Assembly (NCBI GenBank): GCA_036500205.1
Contig: DASYCK010000125.1
Coordinates: 1-49,365 of the forward strand
Origin: DASYCK01 sp036500205
Lineage (GTDB): Bacteria > Myxococcota_A > Polyangia > Fen-1088
Reading direction: 5' to 3'
Length of the DNA: 49,365 nucleotides
This document shows positions 10,335 to 18,629 of the stretch, piece after piece (the first letter of the stretch is position 1; every line of letters starts with the position of its first letter). The translations under genes and the position numbers were made by a program. The notes below the pieces were generated by a model. That model was not told where the DNA came from, made no database searches, and saw only the letters and a program-made list of their open reading frames with translations.

Positions 10335-10877
10335 ATGGCCGGCGAGATCGTTCATCTAGAGATACCGAGCCGGAGCTTCGAACGCAGCGCCGCCTTCTAC
10401 GCCAAGCTGTTCGGCTGGCGCACCGACGCGGCACAATCTGGGGGGCATCTCCGGTTCGAAATTCCCGGCGCCGACGCCGCCTCGGGCGGACCTTCGGCGG
10501 GTCACACGACCGGCTCGCTGGTGCGGGCCGCCCTGGCCCAGGCGACCGGCCCGCTCCCTTTCGTGGCGGTCGATGACATCGACAAGACGCTGGCCGAGGC
10601 CGAACGTCAGGGGGGGCGCATCCTGGTTCCCCGGCTGACCTTGGCGGGGCAGACCCAGTACGGCTTGCTGGCGGACGTCGACGGGAACGTCATCGCGGTC
10701 GTGTCGGGGGGCTCGGCCGGCGCATCGACCACCAAGGCCGCCGCCAAGGCCAGCGCCAAGGACGTCGTCGCGAAGGACGGGGCTGGCAAGGAGGTCGCGA
10801 AGAAGCCGGCCCCAGCCGCCGCCGCTGCCCGTCCAGCCAAGCCGGCCGCCAAATCGACCCCGTCTCGCAAACGGTAA
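10335..10877 (+). CDS. Glyoxalase/VOC-fold protein with Ala/Lys/Pro-rich tail
   Basis: A 180-residue cytoplasmic protein. Residues 1 to about 120 form a vicinal-oxygen-chelate domain: IVHLEIPSRSFERSAAFYAKLFGW at the start (only the beta-alpha opening of the fold), then FVAVDDIDKTLAEAERQGGRIL, and DVDGNVIAVVS at the end, typical of CFP-30-like VOC proteins. Residues 125-180 are almost entirely A, K, P, S and R (KAAAKASAK, AKKPAPAAAAARPAKPAAK), resembling histone-H1-like tails. The ATG at 10335 is chosen because an upstream in-frame extension has no domain similarity and lies partly in cobS. Substrate unknown. It may bind nucleic acid or polyanions through the tail (inference). Confidence 0.8.
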   Translation: MAGEIVHLEIPSRSFERSAAFYAKLFGWRTDAAQSGGHLRFEIPGADAASGGPSAGHTTGSLVRAALAQATGPLPFVAVDDIDKTLAEAERQGGRILVPRLTLAGQTQYGLLADVDGNVIAVVSGGSAGASTTKAAAKASAKDVVAKDGAGKEVAKKPAPAAAAARPAKPAAKSTPSRKR

Positions 10878-10986
10878 CGGTAAGGACAGATACCCCCGGC
10901 AGGCGGTTTATTCCGCCGATCCGATGGACTAATTGGCTTCGACAAGAGAGACTGTCGCCCTCTTTCATCCCCCGTGAGGATTCCCC

Positions 10987-12447
10987 GTGAAGTCATCGCC
11001 CGTGCTCGCGCCTCGTGGTTTCACAATTGGTCTGATCGCGCTCTGCCTGTTCAGCCTCGCGCTCTCGGCGCCCGCGGCGGCCGAGGATGCCAAGGTGATC
11101 GGCAAGATCACCGAGCTCAACAAGAAGGCCCTCGATTCGTACACCGAGGGTGACTTCGCCAAGGCGCGAACCCTGCTGAAGCAAGCGCTCGATATGTGCG
11201 CCAGCTCGGGCCTCGATCATCATCCGATCGCGGCGCGAACCCACATTCACATGGGCGTCGTCATGGTGGGGGGGCTGAATCAGCACGATCTGGCGCTGAA
11301 GCAGTTCCAGAAGGCCCTCGAGATCGAGCCGGGCATCCAGGTCACGAAGAACGTGGCCACGCCCGAGGTCGAGGCCGCATTCAAGGAGGCGGCTTCGGGA
11401 GCGCCGGGCCCTGGTGAGGGCGATGACCAGGGCGGCAAGGCCTCCCCCGAGGGGAGCGACAAGGGGGCCAGCGAGGGAGAGAGCGACGAGAAGCCGCGCG
11501 CGCCGGCCAGTGCCCCCGCGATGGGAATCATTCACACGCCGGTGAAGAAAGCGAAGCCGGGCGCCGCCATCCTCATCGCCGTGAAGCTGGGCAGCAACGT
11601 GACTGGCTTCGCCAAGGTTGTGCTCGGTTTCAAGGGGTCCGACGACGAGGAGTTCACCACGAAGAACATGACCAAAGCGGGGGGCGGCAGGTTCGCCGGC
11701 CAGATCCCGGCCAGCGCCACCAACGGCAAGTCGGTGGCCTATTACATAGAGGCGCAGGACTCCGAGGACACCGTCCTCTCGGCGGTGGGCGGCGAATCGA
11801 AGCCGTTGACGATCGCGCTCGGTGCCGGCAAGAAGTGCCCCGAGGGCGAGGAAGACTGCGACGACGAGGAGGGGGGCGGCGCGGCAGGCCCGCCGATCTA
11901 CGTGGCCCTGATGGGCGGCTGGGGCTTCGGTTACACCACCGGGCACGCCGACCTGACGCCCGTGAACAAGGTCGACGCCGGCATCGCCCCGTCGAGCGCG
12001 TTCCACGTCGCGCCCGAGTTCGGTTACTTCATCAGCCCCGACTTCCGGCTGTCGCTGCAGGCGCGCATCCAGATCGTGGCCGGGCCGACGCCGCTCGACC
12101 TGAACGGCGTCCATCAGCCGGCCAAGCTCGGCGTGGCGGCGCTGGCGCGGGGGAGCTGGTTCTTCGGCAGCGGCTCGTTCCGCCCCTACGTCTCGGCGGC
12201 CCTGGGCGGCGGTCAGATCCGTCACGTGGTGGTGTTCCAGAAGGCCGACAAGATCTGCGGCACCAACGGCGGCAAGACCTGCATCGACAGCGTCACCGCT
12301 GGCCCGCTGCTGTTCGGTGGCGGCTTCGGCTTCTTGTACGGCCTCAGCGAAACGTTCGGGCTGGTCTTCGAGGCCAACCCGCTCATCGGTCTGCCGAACT
12401 TCACGTTCCACATCGATCTGAACGGCGGCCTCGCGCTGCGGTTCTAG
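10987..12447 (+). CDS. Secreted TPR / Ig-like / beta-barrel outer-membrane protein
   Basis: A 486-residue exported protein beginning with GTG at 10987, preceded by a GAGGA site. The first 32 residues are a Sec signal ending APAAAE. Residues about 35-140 are TPR-like (EGDFAKARTLLKQAL, HDLALKQFQKALEIEPG). An acidic low-complexity linker (140-180) leads to an Ig-like sandwich (180-280) and, after an acidic EGEEDCDDEEGG stretch, a roughly 170-residue barrel of alternating aromatic strands ending in the outer-membrane-typical LALRF. The final Phe is the BAM-type C-terminal signal. This layout is common in Myxococcota, but no function is assigned. It lies 6 nt upstream of the phosphatase gene, so the two may be co-transcribed. 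Confidence 0.8.
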   Translation: MKSSPVLAPRGFTIGLIALCLFSLALSAPAAAEDAKVIGKITELNKKALDSYTEGDFAKARTLLKQALDMCASSGLDHHPIAARTHIHMGVVMVGGLNQHDLALKQFQKALEIEPGIQVTKNVATPEVEAAFKEAASGAPGPGEGDDQGGKASPEGSDKGASEGESDEKPRAPASAPAMGIIHTPVKKAKPGAAILIAVKLGSNVTGFAKVVLGFKGSDDEEFTTKNMTKAGGGRFAGQIPASATNGKSVAYYIEAQDSEDTVLSAVGGESKPLTIALGAGKKCPEGEEDCDDEEGGGAAGPPIYVALMGGWGFGYTTGHADLTPVNKVDAGIAPSSAFHVAPEFGYFISPDFRLSLQARIQIVAGPTPLDLNGVHQPAKLGVAALARGSWFFGSGSFRPYVSAALGGGQIRHVVVFQKADKICGTNGGKTCIDSVTAGPLLFGGGFGFLYGLSETFGLVFEANPLIGLPNFTFHIDLNGGLALRF

Positions 12448-12453
12448 GCGCGG

Positions 12454-13278
12454 GTGGACCTCACGCGAGAGCTCGCCGTCGCCACCGTCGCCGCCCGCGA
12501 GGCGGGGCGGATCATCCTGCGCCATTACCTGGCGGGGGATGTGACGGTCGAGACGAAGTCCGACGACTCGCCGGTGACGATCGCCGATCGCCAGGCGAAC
12601 GAAGCGATCGTGGCGCTGCTGCGCGCCGAGTTTCCCGACGACGCCCTGTTGAGCGAGGAGACGCCCGACGGCGAGGCGCGGCTCGGCCGGTCGCGCGTCT
12701 GGATCGTCGACCCGCTCGACGGCACGCGTGACTTCGTCGCCCGCACGGGCGACTTCAACGTTCATGTGGCGCTGGCCGTCGACGGCATCCCCACCGTGGG
12801 GGTCGTGCATCACCCACTGCGCGACGTGACGTTCCTGGCTGTTCGAGGGGAAGGGGCCGTGGTCGACGCCCACGGGGCGCGCACGCCGCTGCGCGTGTCG
12901 ACGATCGAGGCGCCCTTCGACGTGCGTCTGGGGGTCAGCCGCCTCAGCCTCGGCGAGGGGCTGCGCAGCGCGCTCGAGGCGACCGGGCTCGCGCGCCGCG
13001 CCGTCCCCGTGGGCGCGTCGGTCAAGCTGATGTCAGTGGCCGAGGGGACCCTCGACGCCGTGGCGAGCTTCACGCCTCACGAGAGTGAATGGGACACCTG
13101 CGCGCCCGAGGTCATCGTGCGCGAGGCGGGCGGGGCCTACAGCGATCTCGACGGCAACCCCTTGCGCTACAACCAGGTCGACACCGCCCGCCGCCGGGGG
13201 AGCCTGGCCAGCAACGGCGCCTGTCACGCGGCGCTGCTCGCGCTGTTGCGTCCGCACTTTCCCGGAACGGGCCCGTGA
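12454..13278 (+). CDS. Inositol-monophosphatase superfamily phosphatase (CysQ/SuhB-like)
   Basis: A 274-residue Mg2+-dependent, Li+-sensitive-type phosphatase starting at GTG 12454. Motifs are all present: KSDDSPVTIADRQAN near 36-50, LLSEE near 64, the metal site WIVDPLDGTRDFV near 85-97 and EWDTCAPEVIVREAGG near 212. The family covers inositol monophosphatase, histidinol-phosphatase and 3'(2'),5'-bisphosphate nucleotidase (CysQ). The D-S-P-V-T-x-A-D form and the DPLDGT...F spacing resemble CysQ most. The neighbouring CDP-alcohol phosphotransferase instead suggests an inositol- or glycerol-phosphate substrate. Its TGA overlaps the next gene's GTG (GTGA). Confidence 0.85.
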   Translation: MDLTRELAVATVAAREAGRIILRHYLAGDVTVETKSDDSPVTIADRQANEAIVALLRAEFPDDALLSEETPDGEARLGRSRVWIVDPLDGTRDFVARTGDFNVHVALAVDGIPTVGVVHHPLRDVTFLAVRGEGAVVDAHGARTPLRVSTIEAPFDVRLGVSRLSLGEGLRSALEATGLARRAVPVGASVKLMSVAEGTLDAVASFTPHESEWDTCAPEVIVREAGGAYSDLDGNPLRYNQVDTARRRGSLASNGACHAALLALLRPHFPGTGP

Positions 13279-13970
13279 ACGGCGCGGCCCCGTCAGCGCG
13301 ACGGCTGCTCGCCGTGGATGGCGTGGACGGCAGCGGCAAGTCGGTGCTGGCGGACGAGCTGATGGAGGCGCTGCGGGAAGCCGGCGTCACGCCGGTGCTG
13401 TTTCGGGTCGACGACTTTCGACGGCCCATCGACTGGCTTCAGGCGGGGCGGGTCGAGGCGGACGTCTACTACGAGGACTACTACGATCTCGCGCTCCTCG
13501 ATCGCTGCCTGACCGAGTTCGTGGCCGGGGCGGCGGCCGTCGAGCTCCCCGTCTTCGATTCGAAGCTGGAACGGCACGTGGGCCGGCGCAGCGTCCCGCT
13601 CCGCGACGCCACCTTGGCGGTGGTCGAGGGGGTGTTCGCGTTGCGCGTGCCGGCCGTCGCCACGAGCGCCGCCGTCATCTATCTGCGCACCTCCTTCGCG
13701 GAGGCCGAGCGGCGGATCCTGGCGCGCGACACGGCCCGCGGTCGGACGGTGGCCGATGTGTCCCACCGCATCACCGCGCGCTACTTTCCGGCGCAAGAGC
13801 GCTACGCTCGCGCCTGCGATCCGCTGGGGCGCGCCGACGCGATCGTCGACCACGAACGGTTGGGCGCGCCCGTGGTCGTGCGGGTCGACGACGCGCGCCT
13901 GGGGGCCGACGTGGCGGCGGCGCTGGCCCGGGCCGTGGGTGCCTTTGCTCCTCCGGGGGGCGTCGGCTAG
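13275..13970 (+). CDS. Uridine-kinase-like P-loop kinase
   Basis: A 231-residue cytoplasmic P-loop kinase. The GTG at 13275 overlaps the preceding stop by 4 nt and is followed within 15 residues by the Walker A GVDGSGKS (16-23). RVDDFRRP near 49-56 and EGVFALR near 121-127 are typical of the uridine kinase/phosphoribulokinase-like family, and the lid segment carries the R-D-T-A-R-G pattern near 160. The true phosphate acceptor is unknown; many such actinobacterial/myxobacterial proteins are annotated only as uridine kinase. Position between a phosphatase and a lipid-head-group transferase hints at a polyol or nucleoside substrate (inference). Confidence 0.75.
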   Translation: MNGAAPSARRLLAVDGVDGSGKSVLADELMEALREAGVTPVLFRVDDFRRPIDWLQAGRVEADVYYEDYYDLALLDRCLTEFVAGAAAVELPVFDSKLERHVGRRSVPLRDATLAVVEGVFALRVPAVATSAAVIYLRTSFAEAERRILARDTARGRTVADVSHRITARYFPAQERYARACDPLGRADAIVDHERLGAPVVVRVDDARLGADVAAALARAVGAFAPPGGVG

Positions 13971-14018
13971 CCTGCTCCCGCCCCGAACGTTTTCTCCCCG
14001 TGCATCGAGAGACATCCC

Positions 14019-15119
14019 GTGAGTGAATCGACGTCGTCGCCCTCCGCATCTGTGGTCATCGTTCGCGCCACCATGGCCGAGGCCGCGGGGGCGTCGCAGA
14101 TCGTCGCCGGCCTGTCGGTGCTCGAGCGGTCGGTGCGCCAGCTGGGGCGGCAGGCCGGCACGCGCGTCCTGGTGGCCAGCGACGGCGCGTTTCCGCTGCC
14201 ACCGACGTTGCCCGCCTCGGCCGAGGTTCATCGCCTGACCAGCGACGGCGAGGGGAGTCTCGAGCCCGCCATCGAGGCGCTGCGCCAGCAGACCGGCGCC
14301 ACCGTCGTGGCCGGCAACGTCGTGCGCCTGCGTGGGGACGGCCTGACGGGGGGCCGACACGTCAACGACGCGCTGGGGGGCTTGCAGGCCGAGGACGCCA
14401 TCTTCGCCGACCTGCTGCGTGGCGACCTTGGCTTCGTGGCCCGCCACATCAACAAGAAGGTCTCGTTCCGCATCACGCGCCACCTGCTGTGCAAGCTTCC
14501 GGTGACGCCGAATCAGGTGACCCTGGGGGCGGCGGTGATCGGGCTCCTCGGCTGCGCGCTGCTCTCCACCGGCGGATACGCGGCGATGGTGGCGGGGCTG
14601 TTCCTGGCGCAGTTGCAGTCGATCCTGGACGGCTGCGACGGCGAGCTGGCGCGCGTCCGCTTTCAGCAGAGCCGGCTCGGCGAATGGCTGGACACCGTCG
14701 TCGACGACTTCATGAACGTGGCGCTGATCGGCAGCATCGCCGTGGGCTTGGGCCGGGCCACGGGAAGCGCGCTTCCGGTCATCGGCGGTTTCCTCGCGGT
14801 GGCGATGTACCTCTTCTACAACGTGGTCTGTTACCGCGAGCTGGTGCGCCAGGGGGTCGGCGGCGAGCTGATCAACATTCGCTGGAAGGTCACGCAGGGC
14901 AAGGACATGAAGTCGATGGTCAGCGGCAAGTCCGCCGGCGTGAAGGAGGTCCTGCTGGCCTTGGGGCGCCGCGACACCTTCGTGCTGGGGTGGCTGCTGC
15001 TGGCGATCGTGCATCTGCTGCCCATCGCCATCGTGTGGGCGCTGATCGTCGCCAGCATCTCGTTCGTGGCCGCGCTGACCCAGGTGCTCGGTCGCGAGCC
15101 GCCGGTTGCTTCACCGTAG
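14019..15119 (+). CDS. CDP-alcohol phosphotransferase with degenerate N-terminal nucleotidyltransferase-like domain
   Basis: A 366-residue integral-membrane enzyme starting at GTG 14019. The catalytic signature D-G-x2-A-R-x8-G-x3-D-x3-D is complete in the run beginning DGELARVRF near residue 209, so the transferase site should work. About five further hydrophobic helices follow. The first 150 residues plus GFVARHINKKVSFRITRHLL and PVTPNQVT match the layout of bifunctional inositol-1-phosphate cytidylyltransferase/phospho-inositol synthase proteins, but the glycine-rich GxGTR nucleotide loop is absent, so the first domain is probably inactive or structural. It likely transfers a CDP-linked alcohol or diacylglycerol group. 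It overlaps the convergent MFS gene by 9 nt. Confidence 0.8.
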   Translation: MSESTSSPSASVVIVRATMAEAAGASQIVAGLSVLERSVRQLGRQAGTRVLVASDGAFPLPPTLPASAEVHRLTSDGEGSLEPAIEALRQQTGATVVAGNVVRLRGDGLTGGRHVNDALGGLQAEDAIFADLLRGDLGFVARHINKKVSFRITRHLLCKLPVTPNQVTLGAAVIGLLGCALLSTGGYAAMVAGLFLAQLQSILDGCDGELARVRFQQSRLGEWLDTVVDDFMNVALIGSIAVGLGRATGSALPVIGGFLAVAMYLFYNVVCYRELVRQGVGGELINIRWKVTQGKDMKSMVSGKSAGVKEVLLALGRRDTFVLGWLLLAIVHLLPIAIVWALIVASISFVAALTQVLGREPPVASP

Positions 15120-16367
15120 CGGGGTGACCCGCCCGGCAGGCTCGAGGGGGCCCACCACGACGTCCCCGGGGGCGAGCGGGTGGTTCACCTTCGCGTAGAG
15201 GACCGCCGCCACCACGCCGAACAGAGCCAGCAGCGGCCAGGTCAGGCGCGCGGGCAGGGCGCCCAGCAACGACGTCCCCACCAGCGGCCCGAACGACTGC
15301 CCCGCCGCCTGCGTCAGGCCGAACAGCCCCGCGTAGGCGCCGATGCGATCGACGGGGGCCATGGTGGTGGCCGCCGTCTGCTGCGCGGGCGCGCTGATGA
15401 TCTCGGCCAGCGTCACCAGCGCCACGCAGGCAATCAGGTGAAGCTCGCGCGTGGCCAGGCCGCACAGGGCGTAGCTGATGGCGTAGGCGAGCGCGCCCAG
15501 CACCAGCACCCGCTGGTTGCCGGCGCGGCGGATGTAATAGAACGCCGGCAGCTGCAGGAAGATCACGATGAGACCGTTCTCGAGGTACAGGTGCCGGATC
15601 GAGTGAATGCTCATGTGCACGTGATCGGCGGCGTAGAGCGACAGCGGCGCGTAGAGCTGGGCCTGCAGCAAGAAGAAGAAGAACGTCGCCACCAGGAAGC
15701 CCATGAAACGGCGGTCGTGGCGGTAGGCGACGAAGTCGGCGAGCCGGAACGGCGGGCGCACGGACGCCGCGACGTGGATGCGGGTCTCGGTGATGGCCGA
15801 CGCGGCGGCGGTGGCGAGCAAGGTGAAGAAGGCGCCCGCATAGAACAGGCGACCGTAGGCCACGTCGGCACCCGGGATCAGCGCGGGGGCGATGGTCCCC
15901 ATCGCCCAGCCGATGTTCACGCCGATGCGCTGCAACGAGAACGCGGCGACCCGATGCTCGCCCCGCGACAGGTCGGCCACCATGGCCGAGGCGACCGGAT
16001 CGAAGAACGCCCGCAGCATGCCGTTCAGGACGCACAGCGCGGCGATGGCCAGGATCGGTCCGCGATGCATGATCTCGTAGCCGAGCGCGGCCAGATTCAC
16101 GGTGCGGATCAACATGGCGCTGATGAGCACCGGTCGGCGCCCCACGCGATCGGTGATCTCGCCGGCCACCCACTGCATGGCCGCTCCGGACAGCCCGGCC
16201 GCCGTCCAGATCGCCCCCACCGTCTGCAGCGACACGCCGCGCTCGGTGTGCAGCGTGACGCCCAGATAAGGCAACACGGCCGAGAACCCCAGGGTCACCA
16301 CCAGGCGCGCGGCGGCCAGGATGAAGACGCGGCGATCGAGGGCCCGGAAGTCGGAGAGAAGTGCCAA
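15111..16367 (-). CDS. MFS transporter, DHA1/YfcJ-MdtH-like drug or metabolite exporter
   Basis: A 418-residue inner-membrane protein with 12 predicted hydrophobic helices. The motif-A loop between TM2 and TM3 is GEITDRVGRRPVL (near 69-81), and TM1 contains RLVVTLGFSAVLPYLG. The N-terminal half ends in a long polar loop around ETRIHVAASVRPPFR. The substrate cannot be inferred. It converges with the CDP-alcohol phosphotransferase (9-nt overlap) and diverges from queD with an 89-nt intergenic space that must serve both promoters. Confidence 0.83.
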   Translation of the reverse strand: MALLSDFRALDRRVFILAAARLVVTLGFSAVLPYLGVTLHTERGVSLQTVGAIWTAAGLSGAAMQWVAGEITDRVGRRPVLISAMLIRTVNLAALGYEIMHRGPILAIAALCVLNGMLRAFFDPVASAMVADLSRGEHRVAAFSLQRIGVNIGWAMGTIAPALIPGADVAYGRLFYAGAFFTLLATAAASAITETRIHVAASVRPPFRLADFVAYRHDRRFMGFLVATFFFFLLQAQLYAPLSLYAADHVHMSIHSIRHLYLENGLIVIFLQLPAFYYIRRAGNQRVLVLGALAYAISYALCGLATRELHLIACVALVTLAEIISAPAQQTAATTMAPVDRIGAYAGLFGLTQAAGQSFGPLVGTSLLGALPARLTWPLLALFGVVAAVLYAKVNHPLAPGDVVVGPLEPAGRVTPLR

Positions 16368-16456
16368 AGGCGGGTGGGGGAGGATAGTACGGGAAGCCGG
16401 CGCGCGCCGCCCGGTTCGGGGCTCATCCGACGCATTTCCCTGCTACGCTGGCGCCG

Positions 16457-16819
16457 ATGATCGTCGAATTGATGAAGGAATATCGCTTCGAGGCGGCGCA
16501 CCGTCTTCCCCGCGTTCCCAGCGGCCACAAGTGCGCGAACGTCCATGGCCACAGCTACAAGGTCGAGCTGCACGTGATCGGTCCGGTCGACCCCGCCACC
16601 GGCTGGCTCGTCGACTTCGGCGTGATGGACGACCGCTGGGCCAGTCTGTTCGGCAAGCTCGATCACCAGTACCTGAACGACGTCCCCGGGCTGGAGAACT
16701 CGACCTGCGAGAACCTCTCGGCGTACGTGTGGGAGCACATGAAGACGGCGCTTCCCGGTTTATCGGCGGTGACGGTCTGGGAGACGTACGACAGCCGCTG
16801 CACCTACCGGGGGACCTGA
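16457..16819 (+). CDS. queD: 6-carboxy-5,6,7,8-tetrahydropterin synthase (QueD/PTPS family)
   Basis: Converts 7,8-dihydroneopterin triphosphate to 6-carboxytetrahydropterin on the route to queuosine. The 120-residue product has all catalytic features: zinc ligands His15, His30 and His32 (AAH, VHGH), the nucleophilic Cys26 in GHKCANVHGHSY, the base in LDHQYLND near 69, the ENSTCENLS segment and the substrate Glu in VWETYDSRC near 109. The start has a clear hydrophobic first strand MIVELMKEYRFEAAH. It leads a tight three-gene run with two phosphoesterases; queC, queE and queF are not in the window. Confidence 0.94.
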   Translation: MIVELMKEYRFEAAHRLPRVPSGHKCANVHGHSYKVELHVIGPVDPATGWLVDFGVMDDRWASLFGKLDHQYLNDVPGLENSTCENLSAYVWEHMKTALPGLSAVTVWETYDSRCTYRGT

Positions 16820-16825
16820 GCGCGG

Positions 16826-17695
16826 ATGGACGCCAGCGCCGAAGCGGCCACCCGGCCCGCGACGATCCGGGTCGCCACGCTGAACCTGTGGGGCGACAAC
16901 GGCCCCCACGAACGGCGCCTTGAGCTGGTCGCCGACGAGCTGGGGCGCCTCGGCGCCGATGTGCTGGCGCTGCAGGAGGTCCGCGAGGTGCCGGGGCGCC
17001 TGCCCAACCAGGCCGAGACCTTGGCCCGTCGGTTCGGCTTCCACGCGACGTTCTCCCCGTCGACGGCCTGGGGTGGCGGCACCGAAGGGCTGGCGTTCGT
17101 GTCCCGCTTCCCGATTCGCGAGAGCGCGGCCGAGCGGCTGCCGCACGCCACGGAGACGGAGGGGCGCATCGTCTTCTCGGCCTGCCTCGAGACCCCGCGC
17201 GGTCCCCTGTGGATTCACACCACGCACCTCAGCTATCGGCTGCACGAGGGGCGCGAGCGCGAGGACCAGGTGATGGCGGTCGACGCGCGCGTGGTGGCCC
17301 GCGCCGGCGCGACCGACCTGCCCCAGCTCATGACCGGGGACTTCAACACCGCCCCCGACGCCGACGAGATCCGCTGGCTGCGCGGCGCGACCACCTTGGC
17401 GGGGCGGCGCGTGTTCTACCAGGACGCCTGGGCAACCGTTCACGGCGCCGCGCCCGGCATCACCTGGGCGCGCGACAACCCGTTTCGGGCGAAGATGGGC
17501 TGGCTCCCCGCCGACCGCCGCATCGACTACATCTTCGTGACGGCGGCCCGGCGTGACGGCCGTGGCACCGTGCGCGACGCCCGCCTCTGCTTCGAGCGAC
17601 CGGACGCCGCCGGCGTCTTCCCCTCCGACCATTGCGGCGTGCTGTCCGACATCCAGATCGCGCCGAATGATCTTCCAACCGGGAGCGCCCCCTGA
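16826..17695 (+). CDS. Endonuclease/exonuclease/phosphatase (EEP) family protein
   Basis: A 289-residue metal-dependent hydrolase starting 6 nt after queD. The EEP landmarks are in order: RVATLNLWGDN near 15-25, ADVLALQEV near 44-52 (metal Glu), IHTTHL near 133, TGDFNTAPDADE near 172-183, DRRIDYIFV near 232 and the C-terminal PSDHCGVLSDI near 271 (catalytic His). No signal peptide or membrane anchor is visible, so it is probably cytoplasmic. The fold serves nucleases, sphingomyelinases and inositol-phosphate phosphatases, and nothing here separates these. It is co-directional with, and 1 nt before, a calcineurin-like phosphoesterase. Confidence 0.88.
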   Translation: MDASAEAATRPATIRVATLNLWGDNGPHERRLELVADELGRLGADVLALQEVREVPGRLPNQAETLARRFGFHATFSPSTAWGGGTEGLAFVSRFPIRESAAERLPHATETEGRIVFSACLETPRGPLWIHTTHLSYRLHEGREREDQVMAVDARVVARAGATDLPQLMTGDFNTAPDADEIRWLRGATTLAGRRVFYQDAWATVHGAAPGITWARDNPFRAKMGWLPADRRIDYIFVTAARRDGRGTVRDARLCFERPDAAGVFPSDHCGVLSDIQIAPNDLPTGSAP

Positions 17696-17696
17696 C

Positions 17697-18599
17697 ATGT
17701 ACCGTCTCGCGCACGTCACCGATCCGCATTTTCGTTCGTTCGAGGGGGCGCACCTGGGCGACTTCCTGGGCAAGCGTGCCGTGGGGGCCCTCAACCTCGT
17801 GGTCAACCGCCGCCGCCACCACAAGATGGAGCTGCTGGCGGCGCTGGGCGAGGATCTGCGGCACCAGCCGCTCGATCACGTGGCGCTGACCGGCGATCTG
17901 TCGAACGTGTCGCTCGAGGCCGAGTGGCGGGAGGCGCTGCGCTGGATCGGCGAGACCAACCAGGCGCCGGACGCGCTGACCGTCATCCCCGGCAACCACG
18001 ACGCCTACGTGGCCGAGGTGGTGAAGAGCCGGGTGTTCGAGACGCTGTTCGCGCCGTTTCAGTCGTCCGACCTGCCCGCCCTGCCCGAGAGGTATCCGTT
18101 CGTGCGCTTCCGGGGACCGCTGGCGCTCGTCGCCATCAACAGCTGCGTGGCCACCGGCGATCTGGGCGCCTGGGGGGAGATCGGCGCGGCGCAGCTGGCG
18201 CGGCTCGAGGGCGTGCTGACGTCGCCGGCGCTGGCCGACAGGACCCGCGTCGTGTTGCTGCATCACCCGCCGGTGCAGCTGAAAGGCGGCGAGGATCGCA
18301 ACCTGAAGGATCGGGCCGCGTTCTCGGCGACGCTGGCGCGGGCCGGCGCCGAGCTGATCCTGCATGGTCACGATCACCGCGACGAGACGGCGACGTTGCC
18401 AGGACCCGACGGTCAAGCCATTCCCGTGGTGGGAGCCGGCTCGGCCTCCTACGCCGGCAGCGCCGAGAAGCGCGCCCGCTACAACATCTACGAGTTCGAG
18501 GGCGCCGCGCGCCGGGCGAACATCACGCGCGTCACGCGCGCGCACCAGGAAGAGCGCGACGCCTTCGCCGAGGTCCGCCGCGAGCCGCTCTCTTCCTAG
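17697..18599 (+). CDS. Calcineurin-like metallophosphoesterase
   Basis: A 300-residue dinuclear-metal phosphoesterase. Start at ATG 17697, directly after the EEP stop, gives MYRLAHVTDPHFR, the canonical first metal motif (D-x-H). The others follow: GDLSN near 62, GNHDAY near 97-102, LLHHPP near 185 and HGHDHRDE near 222-229. The layout resembles cAMP phosphodiesterase CpdA-type and related class III enzymes, but substrate specificity is not visible. It ends the queD-EEP-phosphoesterase run; the two phosphoesterases may act on successive bonds of one substrate (inference). Confidence 0.9.
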   Translation: MYRLAHVTDPHFRSFEGAHLGDFLGKRAVGALNLVVNRRRHHKMELLAALGEDLRHQPLDHVALTGDLSNVSLEAEWREALRWIGETNQAPDALTVIPGNHDAYVAEVVKSRVFETLFAPFQSSDLPALPERYPFVRFRGPLALVAINSCVATGDLGAWGEIGAAQLARLEGVLTSPALADRTRVVLLHHPPVQLKGGEDRNLKDRAAFSATLARAGAELILHGHDHRDETATLPGPDGQAIPVVGAGSASYAGSAEKRARYNIYEFEGAARRANITRVTRAHQEERDAFAEVRREPLSS

Positions 18600-18629
18600 T
18601 ACATCGCCCGTGTCGGCCGATGCACGAGG

